From: Panorpa germanica
Lineage: Eukaryota; Arthropoda; Insecta; Mecoptera; Panorpidae
DNA length: 64,000 bases
Direction of reading: 5' to 3'
Assembly (NCBI GenBank): GCA_963678705.1
Contig: OY783220.1
Span: 8,515,001 to 8,579,000 of the forward strand
Within the stretch, counting starts at the first letter, position 1; each line of letters opens with the position of its first letter. Under the pieces are notes generated by a model. It made no database searches. It was not told the DNA's origin and saw nothing but the letters and a program-made list of their open reading frames with translations. Both the position numbers and the translations under genes were made by a program. Below, in pieces: positions 29,932 through 41,574 of the stretch.

Positions 29932-32900
29932 TTATTCTTCACGAAGAAGTAATCTTCCACTTGGTAACGCATACTCTTCATAATCATCCTCATTCCTATA
30001 AACAATCTTTCCGCGTACGATAGTTGCACGCACTTTTCCATAAAATTTCATTCCTAAATATGGAGTTGCCTAAAAAAATAAACATTGTTATGACACGAAG
30101 GAATTTGACAGCGAATTTTTTTGTTCATAAGAAATATGGACACAGAAGAAATCCAAAACTAATACATACTTTATTTTTAAATTCAATTGTACTATCTTCA
30201 ATTTCGATTTCTTTCTCTGGATCCCATACAACTAAATCAGCGTCATAGCCTTCCTTTAACGCTCCCTTTGAGTTTTGTAAACCAACTAACTTTGCAGGAC
30301 CTGCTGTTAAAAATCGTGAAACGTCATAGAGATTAAGACCATGAGCTTTAGCTCCAGTCCAAAAAAGAGATAGCCCTTAAAACACAGAACAGAACAAATG
30401 TATAAATGTTAAGTTTATTGGTTATTCTTTTACTGGTGAAAATGCAGTATTTATTTATATTTACCAAATTGTACACTAGCGATTCCTCCCCAAGCTTTCA
30501 AAAAATCTGGCGTCTGACCAGACTCAAGATATTTTAAATCTGGTGTGCTTGGAGAGTGGTCTGAAACCACCATGTCGATGTGCCCTTCCTTTATAGCTTG
30601 CCAAAGAGCTTCGCGATTTATTTCGCTACGAACTGGTGGAGCACATTTAAATTCAGTGTGATTGTCAGGAACATCCTCAGCAGCAAGTGTTAAATAATGG
30701 TGGCATGTTTCAACACTGATTTCAGTATCTTTTTCACGTGCTGCTTTTAATTCTGGAAGCGCATCAGCGGCTGATAAGTGTACTATATGCGTTCTTATAC
30801 TGAAACAAATAAATATATATTTGTACTCAAGTTTTTTTTATGTATTTAATTATATACTTTACTAGCTGTCCCGGCCACGCGTTGCTGTGACTAACGTTTT
30901 TGGTCATATTACATTACATAGCGCCATCTATTGAATATTTACTCAATCTAGTCAACAGAATATTTACTCAATCTATTTATCAACAGATGTCGCCATCTTT
31001 TAAAATCAGATAATTAATAATAAATCATAATAATTAATCATAAATTGAGATGTAAGCTATCCTATCTTTCAAGTTGGATCAAACTGCACCCGGTGTACAA
31101 ATTTGATTAAAATCGGTTAAGTAGTTTAGGAGTCCATCGCGAACACACAACGTGACACGTAATTTATATATATTAAGAAGAAGATATTAAATGAAGTCTT
31201 TTTCTTACTTGTATTTATAGGCTAAATCTATAATGAGTTTTATCGCTTCCACTTCCATTTCAGGGGGCCTACTATTAAGATATGTTGCATACTTCTCAGG
31301 ATCTACAGATTTAGTTATTAAAAATAATAGTACTTGTTCATTACAGTGTTATTTAGATAAGTAGTCGCAGGTGTATACTTACGCTCAGTATTATAAGTTT
31401 TATTTAAATCTAATTCTGCATGGAACTGAAAAAGATTCACATAGTTAGGAGCCAAATTGTTAACTTAATATAAGAAGCACCTAGTTATACGCAACAAGAA
31501 TAACACCAACATTTGATAATAAAATGAAATATTTCAGATGGTAGTTTCTACTATATTAAACGATATGCAATATTAGATAACTATTTACCGCCAAGACAGT
31601 ATTCGTATCCTCTAAAACATTCATAGCTATTTCCACTTGTTCTGGAGTTACTTTTGGGAACTCGTCAACACCACTAGGACAGAGGTAACACTTAAAACCA
31701 ACTACTCCAGCTTCAGCCAACGGAACTAAGTCATTCTGCAAAATATAATAATGTTAGAAACACCTAAGTAAAATATATTTTGATTTTGTGAAGCTAATTT
31801 ACTAAACCTCATTTCCTGGGACTACTCCACCCCAGAAACCAACATCAACATATATTTTGCTATTTTTTGCTGCTTCTATTTTTTCATTTAAGTTTTCAAC
31901 AGTTGTCGTAGGAGGTATAGAGTTTCTTAAATTAAAAATAAGTTAATTATAAATAATTTAAAAATACTGTTTATATACTCCTTCACTAAAAGAGTAGGCA
32001 ACAAGAGTAACACTATATTCGAATTTAAATAATACTGACTGACTGACTTTAAGTGTACACTTTCTTTCATAATCAGTAAGTGAGTAAGAAAGTAAATAAA
32101 CCTACAAGTTACAAACTGATAATAAAATATAAATAACAGATTTACAATGGCATATCAATTATCGTGGTTATTCCACCAGCAGCAGCAGCTTTGGTTGCTG
32201 TTTCAAATCCTTCCCAATCTGTACGCCCTGGTTGATTGACATGCACATGAGAGTCTATAACGCCGGGCATTATTAATGAGTCCCCAAAATCATCAGTCTG
32301 TAAATTTTTAAAATAAGACTTTTACCAAAGACACAAACCAAATAAAAGCATCATGTAAAAATCATGATGTATCAATAAAATTAATTACCTTTATTATATT
32401 TTCTGACATGTAGCGTATATATTCAGCTCGTGGAAGAACTTTCTTAATTTTTCCATGGGCCACTAAGATACCTGCATCTATTATTACTCCAGTATCAAGA
32501 AGTACTCTTTGGCTTATAAATAATCTTGTATCTTTATGTCTTTTAACAGAAAAGATACATTATCAATATTTGAAAATATTTGTTATAGACTAATTATTAC
32601 TAATTATATTTATGTAATTAAATATATAAACTAATTATCACTTATCAGCAAAATAAAAAAAACCTGTTTCACGATTCAGGATTAAAAATTATTGTTGAAA
32701 CTGAAAATAGAATTAGTGGTCACGAATCTACAATTTAACTGAATGAATAAATTTAAAATAAACTCGATTCGTTTATGCAGTATGTACACAAACTTTTTGT
32801 AGATGACAATACAATGTCATAGTACATAATATTCCATTAAATTATATTTTGTAATGCATTTAAGTTTTTATTTACTTAAAATGCATAAAATATTTAATGC

Positions 32901-33517
32901 AATAAGAAGAGGAAACAATTTATCATATAGTTTTATAGAGAATAAAAGCGTGGGCGATTTTCTATCTAGTATAAACTTGTTAAAGATTCATGGAAGCAGT
33001 TGATTATTTTGCTCAATATTGCACCACAAGTTGAGGTATTTTTAAAGTGTGTCTAACCAAATTTTATCCAAGATTATAATATAAATAATGCAACATAATT
33101 TAAATTACACAATCAGAAAAGAATGATTAAACTAAAATTAATACATATAACAATATATGCAACGTACTCTTTTGTGTTGTTTTTAAACACTTTAATTTAT
33201 TTTATGACGTACTTATAAGTACAATTATTACAAAATAAGTTTATGTAAAATATAATATTTCTTATGTAAAACACACTGACTGTGTTTACTAGGTATGTTA
33301 TATAAATATGTATTCCTTAGCTATTTTTGTAATAGTTTGGATCTAGCTTCCTATTAATGGTTGAAATAAAATAATTTTGTTATTGTATTTACCCTTCTTC
33401 TAGGTGGTATAAATTAGAATCAAACCAGGTATTTGGCAATCGGCAAGCTGGCCACCCATCCACTAAAAAAATTAACCAATCGGCTAATAGTAATATTAAC
33501 ACTGATTTTCCACCCAT
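29932..33517 (-). CDS. ALN: Allantoinase, tandem copy 1
   Basis: Ten exons (33393-33517, 32389-32539, 32146-32297, 31808-31925, 31589-31735, 31383-31425, 31209-31302, 30465-30799, 30170-30375, 29932-30069) join in frame to 502 aa. Allantoinase hydrolyses allantoin to allantoate in purine breakdown. Metal-site motifs of the amidohydrolase family are present: [20 protein letters not shown] (HxH), [10 protein letters not shown] (the Lys that is carbamylated in the family), ETCHHYL and VVSDHSP. The N-terminus is hydrophobic ([20 protein letters not shown]), suggesting a signal peptide or anchor, unusual against cytosolic or peroxisomal relatives. Copy 2 at 34750-38233 has the same exon structure. 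Intron 7 holds an RTE/SINE-like insertion absent from copy 2. Exon 2 lacks the Met present in copy 2 (HKDTRLF against [10 protein letters not shown]). Confidence 0.95.
30861..31183. mobile_element. RTE/SINE-like insertion in allantoinase copy 1
   Basis: 323 bp present in intron 7 of copy 1 and missing from the matching intron of copy 2, where the flanks (TATATACTTTA and TATTAAATGA) run together. It begins ACTAGCTGTCCCGGCCACGC and ends with TTGATTAAAATCGGTTAAGT, GGAGTCCATCGCG, ACGTGACACGTAATT and a short AAG-repeat tail. These blocks resemble the 3' part of insect RTE-type LINEs or SINEs derived from them. Confidence 0.75.
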
Positions 33518-33620
33518 TTTCACTAAGTGGTTTTTGGAACTGTTAACTATTCAGCTATTGTCTTGTGATGAACACAAATTATTATAATGAAACTACATTT
33601 CAAGTAATGAATTGTTCTCG

Positions 33621-33628
33621 TTTATATA
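33621..33628 (-). promoter_or_regulatory. TATA box of allantoinase copy 1
   Basis: TATATAAA on the minus strand, followed by CGAGAACAATTCA; 104 bp upstream of the start codon. The same block with AATATAAA lies at the matching place before copy 2 (38310-38317), so it survived the duplication. Confidence 0.6.
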
Positions 33629-33707
33629 CCGCTCGAAGCAAGGTTATTAATTATGGAAAATTACATTATTATTTCGTGTAAACCGAATTAGATGGACATT
33701 TTTAATT

Positions 33708-33720
33708 AGATAAGGTTACT
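33708..33720. promoter_or_regulatory. Conserved AGATAAGGTTACT block, possible GATA site
   Basis: About 190 bp upstream of the copy 1 start codon. The identical string occurs at 38398-38410 upstream of copy 2. AGATAAG is the canonical GATA-factor site, in keeping with gut or fat-body expression (inference). Confidence 0.45.
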
Positions 33721-34749
33721 TACATGGTCGTTCGCAGATAGGAACAGACAGGATATGGAGTTCTACACTAGATAGGACGGAATTGTTGCAAATTTATGTT
33801 GTTGTTAAAAAGAATCTGAAGCTTAGTCCTCCTCTATCAAATTTTTTGCAGAAGTCCATGGTTACTTGTAAAAGATTCAAAAAAATGTAGTTACCCTGGT
33901 GTGTGTCTTAGCTTAGTTATTTATTTTTTAAAAGCTGAATGTTTCTGCATTCTTTTTTGGAAAATGTTAAAATCAAGGACAACCTACCATACTTCCACCT
34001 AATAGATATATGATTATATTTAGCATATAATTTATTACGAAACATCTTTGGAATTGAACTAAAAAAGTAAATTAAAACTGTGTAAATCTGCTTAGCACAA
34101 AATGTAAATAGTATATAAGTAACATCTTACTTATGCAAATCTAATAATTCAGATAATTTATGTAGCATTTATACAACCAGAAATAATTTCTTTATTAACA
34201 TACATTTTAAATACCAATAACAGCAAAATATTTTTAAATAAATGAAAAATACAATTTTTGTAATATATTGTGATATGTCAGATGTGCTTGCTTCTTTATG
34301 AAAATATTACATAATACATATTTAAATAATAGTAAAGTTAGTAAATAAATAAAGAAGATGGAAATTTTAGAATCATATAAACCAATTAAATATCATTTAA
34401 AATATATATTACACAACCAGATATGAAAGCTAACATTTAGATAAAATAAGTAAAAACAAATATTTTGAAACAGTTTAGAAAATTGTCTTTAATAAATTTT
34501 TAAAGAAAAATACAATTATAATTTACAAAACTAAATATTTACAAAATGGTGCATTCATGTTAATTAAAAATCCTTGACAGTTAGTATAAAATATAAAGGA
34601 TTTGAGACTAACATAAATATACCAATAATATTTCAATATATTACAAATATTATTAAGGTAAAATATGTTACCTTAATAATATTTAGCTATATAGCTAAAT
34701 TTTTTACAAAGATAATGTATGTACAAGTATTTTTAACAAAGACGTTTAT
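33721..34749. other. Spacer between the allantoinase copies
   Basis: Left part (to about 33770) is still similar to the upstream flank of copy 2; beyond that the two diverge, which marks the edge of the duplicated unit. The rest is AT-rich 3' flank of copy 2. No other gene recognised. Confidence 0.5.
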
Positions 34750-37700
34750 TTATTCTTCACGAAGAACTAATCTTCCACTTGGTAACGCATATTCTACATA
34801 ATCATCTTCATTCCTATAAACAATCTTCCCGCGTACGATAGTTGCACGCACTTTTCCATAAAATTTCATTCCTAAATATGGAGTTGCCTAAAAAAATAGT
34901 TATTGTTATCACACGAAAGAATTAGACAGTGAATCTTTTTGCTCATAAGAAATATGGGCACAGAAGAAATCCAAAGCTGATACGTACTTTATTTTTAAAT
35001 TCGATTCTACTATCTTCAATTTCGATTTCTTTCTCTGGATCCCATACAACTAAATCAGCGTCATAGCCTTCCTTTAACGCTCCCTTCAAGTTTTGTAAAC
35101 CAACTAACTTTGCAGGACTTGCAGTTAATAGTCGTGAAACATCATAAAGATTAAGACCACGAGCTTTAGCTCCAGTCCAAAAAAGAGATAGCCCTTAAAA
35201 ATACAGAACAGAACAGATGTATAAATGTTAAGCTTTTTTCCTAGGTAAAATGCATTTATTTATATTTACCAAATTGAACACTAGCGATTCCTCCCCAAGC
35301 TTTCAAAAAATCTGGCGTCTGATCAGGTTCAAGATATTTTAAATCTGGTGTGCTTGGAGAGTGGTCTGAAACCACCATGTCGATGTGTCCTTCTTTGATA
35401 GCTTGCCAAAGAGCTTCGCGATTTATTTCGCTACGAACTGGTGGAGCACATTTAAATTCAGTGTGATTGTCAGGAACATCCTCAGCAACAAGTGTTAAAT
35501 AATGGTGGCATGTTTCAACACTGATTTGAGTATCTTTTTCACGAGCTGCTTTTAACTCTGGAAGCGCATCAGCGGCTGATAAGTGTACAATATGCGTTCT
35601 TATACTGAAACAAATAAATATATATTTGGTAATTTAATTTCTGATATATTTAATTATATACTTTATATTAAATGACATTTTCTCTTTACTTGTGTCTGTA
35701 TGCTAAATCTATGATGACTTTGATGGCATCGACTTCCATTTCAGGAGGCCTAGTTTTAAGATACGTTTCATATTTCTCGGGATCTACAGGTCAAGTTAAT
35801 AAAAACTATATTAGTCGTTTATTACGAGTATAGTGAAATTTCGGTAGACAATAGTATGTATAAACTTACGCTCAGTATTATAAGTTTTATTCAAATCTAA
35901 TTCTGCATGAAACTGAAAAAGAACCACATAGAAGTCAAATTATTAGTTATTTCAGTTGGATAGGCAACAAGAGTAACACCAAAATTTAATTATGTAAATA
36001 AAAATTCCAAACGTGGTAGCTCCTAGCTTTAGCAAATAACTCTTCGCGTCGAAATTAAATGAATGACATGCAATAATATTTAAATATATATTTATTTACC
36101 GCCAAAACAGTATTTGTATCTTTTAAAGCCTTCATAGCAATTTCTACTTGTTTCGGTGTGACATTAGGGAATTCGTCTACACCGCTAGGGCACAGGAAAC
36201 ATTTAAAACCAACTACTCCAGCCTTAACTAACGGAACTAAGTCTTTCTGCAAAATATAATGATGTTAGAAACACTTTACTTAAAATATATTTATATTTTA
36301 TGTGCGCTAGTTTAGTAAACCTCATTTCCTGGGATTACTCCACCCCAGAAACCAACATCAACATATATTTTACTTTTTTTGGCTGCTTCCATCTTTTCAT
36401 TCAGATTAGCAACAGTTGTTGTTGGAGGTATGGAGTTTCTGAAAAAATCAAGAATTAATGTATATAATACCCCTTCACTAAAAAGTTACGCAACAAGAGT
36501 AACACTAACGATTAAATTTAAATAATACAGATTTAAATGTATGTATTTCTTCGTTTAGAAATAGTAAGTGATGAAAAAGAAAATAAATCCACCAATTACT
36601 AGCTAATTAAAATATAAATAACATATTTACAATGGCATATCAATTATCGTGGTTACACCACCAGTAGCTGCAGCTTTGGTTGCAGTTTCAAATCCTTCCC
36701 AATCTGTACGCCCCGGTTGATTGATATGCACATGGGAGTCTATAACGCCGGGCATTATTAATGAGTCCCCAAAATCATCAGTCTGTAGAAAAGAGAAATA
36801 TTTAAAAAGGATATTTAGCAAAGATGTGAACCAAATTAAAAAATATGTTCATTTATTTTTATAATCAATGAAATTAATTGCCTTTATTAATTTTTCTGTC
36901 ATGTAGCGTATATATTCAGCTCGTGGAAGAACTTTCTTAATTTTGCCATCGTCCACTAAGATGCCCGCATCTGTTATCACTCCAGTATCAAGAAGAACTC
37001 TTTTGCTTATAAATAATCTCATTGTATCTTCTTTATAGTGCCTTTAAATAGAAAAAAAACATTATCAACAACTGAAAACAGTTATTATCACTTATCAGCA
37101 ACAATAAGAAAACCATCTTCATCGACTAAAACTTTTAAAAAATATTACAACTTAATAGTAGACGATTTTCCAATTTTTTAAGTTTAGGTAATTTTTAAAA
37201 GCCTATATTTTCTGAATTAGGCTACTGAAGTTCATGGTACAAAAATGAAACAAAGTACAAAATAAGTTCAATAACTCGGAGCAGGTATAAATAAATTTAC
37301 TTGTTAACCACAGAACGCTAGAAATAGTTTATCTAGCTATAATATAATATATTTCTCATGTATTTAATGTAATGTTTTTGTAATAGTTTGGTTGATTGCT
37401 TAAGTGTTCTAACTTATTTATATGTGAACTACGAGGCATGTTTTTTAAGTAAGTACCGTTTTGCGATTCCGCCTTTGCAGCGCTACGGTCGGCGTTCCGC
37501 GCAATGGCGCTGGTTACCTACATCTCTTGTCTACGCACTGACGCCATTACAGTCTGATTCTTCATTGTATACGTTGTTTACTGAGTGTTTAAGATGCCTC
37601 CGACAATCGTGAGTCCCGCCGATTGTGAAGTACGGGCTGTTATACGATTTCTTAGTGCTAAAGGCGTAAAACCGATCGATATTCATCGTGAGATCTGTGA

Positions 37701-38233
37701 AGTTTACGGACAAAACATCTAGATCATCCTCCATACAGCCCTGATCTGGCGCCCAGCGACTACCATTTGTTCATGCACTTGAAGAAACACCTGGGTGGTC
37801 AGCGTCTTCAAGACGATAACGAAGTCAAAACAGTTGTGATACAGTGGTTAACAAGTCAGGCGGCAGAATTTTATGAGGAGGGTATTCAAAAACTGGTGCC
37901 ACGTTATGACAAGTGTTTCAATATTCACGGAAATTATGTAGAAAAGTAGATTAAGGTACAGGCTTTCATGTAAAAATAAAATTATTGCGATATCTTTGCA
38001 CGTCTTTTTTTAATTCCAAAACGGTACTTACTTAAAAAACACGCCTCGTACATCGCTGATAGAAATAATATAATACAATTATTTTCTTATTTTATTTACC
38101 CTTGTTCTACATGGCATAAATCAGAATCAAACCAGGTATTCGGCAATCGACATGCTGGCCACCCTTCTATTACAAATACAAACCAATCGGCGAGCAATAA
38201 TATTAACACTGATATAAACTTAACATCACCCAT
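34750..38233 (-). CDS. ALN: Allantoinase, tandem copy 2
   Basis: Ten exons (38100-38233, 36882-37041, 36631-36782, 36321-36438, 36100-36246, 35870-35912, 35690-35783, 35270-35604, 34988-35193, 34750-34887) join in frame to 508 aa. Exons 3-10 have exactly the lengths of copy 1, and introns are also alignable, so the duplication is recent. All active-site motifs are kept ([38 protein letters not shown]). Differences include VKAGV for AEAGV, EPDQTP for ESGQTP and LTASPAK for LTAGPAK. The start is [10 protein letters not shown]..., again a hydrophobic N-terminus. Intron 2 has a GC donor (AAAG|GCAATT) where copy 1 has AAAG|GTAATT. Intron 1 contains a deleted mariner. No stop or frameshift is seen, so both copies appear functional. 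Confidence 0.94.
37432..38048 (+). mobile_element. Internally deleted mariner element
   Basis: 617 bp with 31-bp terminal inverted repeats (CGAGGCATGTTTTTTAAGTA... and the inverse ...TACTTACTTAAAAAACACGC), one mismatch between ends, flanked by TA at 37430-37431 and 38049-38050. Full mariners are about 1.3 kb, so about half is missing. It sits in intron 1 of allantoinase copy 2, opposite to the gene, and is absent from copy 1. The intact ends mean it could still be mobilised by a transposase supplied elsewhere. Confidence 0.93.
37594..37949 (+). pseudogene. Mariner transposase remnant, N- and C-terminal ends only
   Basis: 37594-37722 encodes the first 42 residues ([20 protein letters not shown], then SAKG...EICEVYG), the start of the helix-turn-helix DNA-binding region, and stops at a TAG made at the deletion junction. 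From 37737 to 37949 the C-terminal end resumes in another frame: [20 protein letters not shown], which includes the last catalytic Asp of the D,D34D triad, through to NIHGNYVEK. The first two catalytic Asp residues and the whole middle are missing. No function is possible. Confidence 0.92.
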
Positions 38234-38309
38234 TTTCAATAGGCTACTGTTTTGTGCTAAACAGAAGTTTTGACAATGTGTAACTACACCACAAATTGAA
38301 TTGTTCTCG

Positions 38310-38317
38310 TTTATATT
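38310..38317 (-). promoter_or_regulatory. TATA box of allantoinase copy 2
   Basis: AATATAAA on the minus strand followed by CGAGAACAATTCAA, 77 bp upstream of the start codon. It matches the copy 1 promoter at 33621-33628. Confidence 0.55.
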
Positions 38318-38397
38318 CGGCTTGAAGCAAGGTTACTAATTATTAGAAAATTACTATATTATTTAATGTAGATCGTATTAGATGAGCATTTTTACTT

Positions 38398-38410
38398 AGA
38401 TAAGGTTACT
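38398..38410. promoter_or_regulatory. Conserved AGATAAGGTTACT block, copy 2
   Basis: Identical to 33708-33720 and at the corresponding place upstream of the second allantoinase. Possible GATA-factor site. Confidence 0.45.
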
Positions 38411-38803
38411 TGCATGGACGTGCGCAAGTTAGGGCAGACGTGATTTAAATAAGATAGAACCTGAAACGTTGTTTTCATTTGTCAATTTTCCTGCGGACGC
38501 TCATGGTTGTTACCTTTATGCTACATGCGTATAGATTACATTTGCTAATGATACGATTTATTTATTAATATTTGCAAACTGATTAATCGATTATATGCTC
38601 TATTTTCAAAGATCGCAAATGTTTTGAACGATAAAGATTGATAAATACTCAGTTCTAATATTTTGTACAGTCTTGTACATCATTTTTTGATAATTAGTTT
38701 TTACTTTAGTAGGTTAAAACTTAGTCCTAATATCGACGAATATGTTGGTAACCTTGACCTATATATAAACCTCACCGCTACGTAATAAGTATCTATGATT
38801 ATA

Positions 38804-39020
38804 TATAGTCCAAATCACGATAGTTCGGCGGCGACTTATACTTAAAAGAGATTATAAGAGCGTATAAATCTATAATACGATAATGAATTTTATCTTATTC
38901 CTTTCTATATATATTATAGAAAAATAAGTGAGTCAGTACTTTTTAATTATATCGGCAGTTTATACCCCACAACTTGTTTTAAGTATGAGTCGCCGCCGAA
39001 CTCTCGTCATTTGAACTATA
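38804..39020. mobile_element. MITE family C, copy C2
   Basis: 217 bp with inverted ends of about 45 bp: TATAGTCCAAATCACGATAG and TTCGGCGGCGACTTATACTT on the left, and their inverse AAGTATGAGTCGCCGCCGAA then CTCTCGTCATTTGAACTATA on the right. Homologous to 12688-12868 at both ends; interiors differ more. Confidence 0.87.
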
Positions 39021-40348
39021 ATCAATTTTACTTTTATAACAACTAAACCGAGAAAATATAGTTCGGGGATCTAACCAGAAGAAACAGCAGGTTTGTGTAA
39101 AGTATACATCTCGGAATCTGTTCTGTTACCGGAATACATATTTATATTTCGATAGCTACATATGCGTAAACATTTTGTGTTATTATGGTTGACTATCTTT
39201 TAGGGGCCGGTGCAGATAATTGAATAATTATTTATTGTTATTATTATTTATTATTTTAATATATTATATATTGCGTATTTTCGTGGGTTATATAAATTTA
39301 CTTTTATTAAACGTTACTTGATGATTATACAAATGTTCCATAGGGTAGAATTAAATTCCCAAAATCGTGAAAACTATGAAAGTTATGGTATATAAATGTA
39401 AAGATCAAATGAAAGGCATTACTTCAACGGTGTTGAAATCTGGCGCAAAGTCTAAATAAATGAATTTTATCCATATTATACTATCTCTTGTGTAAACACA
39501 TATTTTAGGTCTCACAAATAAATATAAACTGGATTGAATTGATTCTGAGATTTTTCAAAAATATACTTACTTGAAGAGTATTCTAATTTACACTAAATAA
39601 GATTGTATTTTCCAAGGGGTTGCCAAAACAACGAAAATAGTACTGTGTTGAGATGTATCTTAATAATAAACTAATTCTAGTCCATTAATTTCAACATTTC
39701 TTATTAAATATTACATACCTAGTTACTCAAAATGTAATCACAGAACTATAACATTAAAATATTTTATTTTAACTCTGTTGGAACAGGCACAGCTGACAGA
39801 ACTGTTTGTTAACTAAAATGAGTGATCGGATAAAACGAAATACATACTGCAAGTTAATACACGCAATGTTTGGTTGTGGAATTACTGGTACTCTGCGTCG
39901 ACCATGAACCGGTCGACTACGTTGGCCACTTGCTCCGTTGCCCTGGTAACGTTTGAAAGGCGGAGTTGATTATTTTATGAATAAAATGATTCTGACAGAC
40001 TCTGTTCTGTTCTAACTAGTATAAAATACTAAAAACAGCTGATCTCTGTAGACCTGTACACTGCTTGATCCGTAGTTGTTAACAGATACACTGTTTCCAG
40101 CCTTGTCACTGTCAAGTTAATCGACGAAGCGCATTAGAACGAGTTTTTATTAAATAACAAAATCATTTTTATTTGTATAAGATTTGGCTTTTTATTTAAA
40201 CACGTAGGTTGTGTTCGAAACCTTTCATAATACTTCTTGTTAATATATATAATGACTAGAAACATCTATATTTGGAAAATAGCATGTACCGGAAGTATTG
40301 TATCTAAGAACTAGAGGACGTTGTTCATCGACATTTTAAGATAAACAT
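39021..40348. other. No gene seen
   Basis: AT-rich, with one slightly richer island at 39890-39970 (GGTCGACTACGTTGGCCACT). No ORF, RNA gene or repeat could be assigned. Confidence 0.4.
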
Positions 40349-40963
40349 AATGGGCTTGTGTCCTATGTCTTAATTTCTATAAAACTGTTCTACATATTGA
40401 TAAAGTTGGTTACTAGAATCTCAAATGTCCAATTATTTTTTAATAACTCCTTATATTTCAAGAGATATTAACAATTAAAAAATTCATTTTGTCTCTTTAA
40501 TTATTAAAGGGATTCAACGTTGTACACATTCCAAATGCATGTGACATCACAATCGCTGTCAACCTTACAGCTCATAAATCTCTGCTATATGTATTTATAT
40601 ATCAAAATATCTAATATTATTTACATCTATTTCAAGGAACAATAAAATTTCAATATTATGTCTGCCGTAACAGGGTTAAATAAAATAAAAACTTATTATT
40701 CTTTGACTTGACTTGATTATTTGACTACCAACAGCTACAAAACATTACCACAGCACTAACCTACTCAACAAATAACTGACGTTAAAATGCATTCACGTCA
40801 TACAAATATGGCCGACCATTTCTAGCGCTAAAACTACAATTCAAATTTTTAATTGCTATATCTCCGTCAACATTTAGATATTTAATAAAATAGACACGCC
40901 AATACACATTTATTAACATCAATTGAAAAATCGACAACTAAAAAATGAGGACACAAGCCCATT
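40349..40963 (+). mobile_element. MITE family A, copy A3
   Basis: Complete 615-bp copy from AATGGGCTTGTGTCCTATG to GAGGACACAAGCCCATT. The outer 16 bases form a perfect inverted repeat (AATGGGCTTGTGTCCT). It lacks coding capacity. Its neighbour A4 is inverted relative to it. Confidence 0.92.
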
Positions 40964-41454
40964 GTAAATAAGAACGTTGTTGTCAAAAACAGATTTGAAA
41001 CTAGATATAACTAATTCAGAGTCAATGGAAATCTTATCCCACCCTAAAACACTATTTTATAGTCTTGTTGTCGTACTTGACATTTTCTTATTATTAGAAT
41101 GGAAAATTTACATAAATGTATAGTTAGATAATATAAGCCAATAATCTGTACTCATACTTTGCTTTATAAATAATCTTGCCCTTGCAAAATTATCAGGTCT
41201 TCAAACATTTCCAATGTTTATATTATACTCATATTATAAACAATATTATTTTTATAATTTCGAATATTGCTGTAATAAAATACTCTTATCAAATGTACTT
41301 ATCTTACTAATATCTAGTTATTACATTTCAAATTTAACCGAATTACTCAAATGTTAATAAAATATAGAATATAGAAATATAAAATAAAATATTAGATAAC
41401 TAAATCTGAAGTTTGAAGAATCGACAGGTGATTAGAAAATTAAAATAGTACCGT

Positions 41455-41570
41455 TTCATATTTAGTCTTAATTTCTATAAAATTGTACTATACATGAATA
41501 AATTAAGACCACAGATATCCAATTATATTTTAATTACTATTATATTAATAATGGATATTAAAAAAGAACA
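41455..41570 (+). repeat. Degenerate fragment related to MITE family A
   Basis: TAGTCTTAATTTCTATAAAA and TTGTACTATACATGAATAAA followed by TATCCAATTATATTTTAATTACT resemble the left 100 bp of family A with many changes. It directly precedes copy A4 and lies between A3 and A4. Confidence 0.5.
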
Positions 41571-41574
41571 CTAA

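Noticed and set aside
37594-37949. Treating the two mariner frames as small genes
   Set aside because: They are the two ends of one transposase separated by a deletion and lacking two of three catalytic Asp residues; annotated as one pseudogene.
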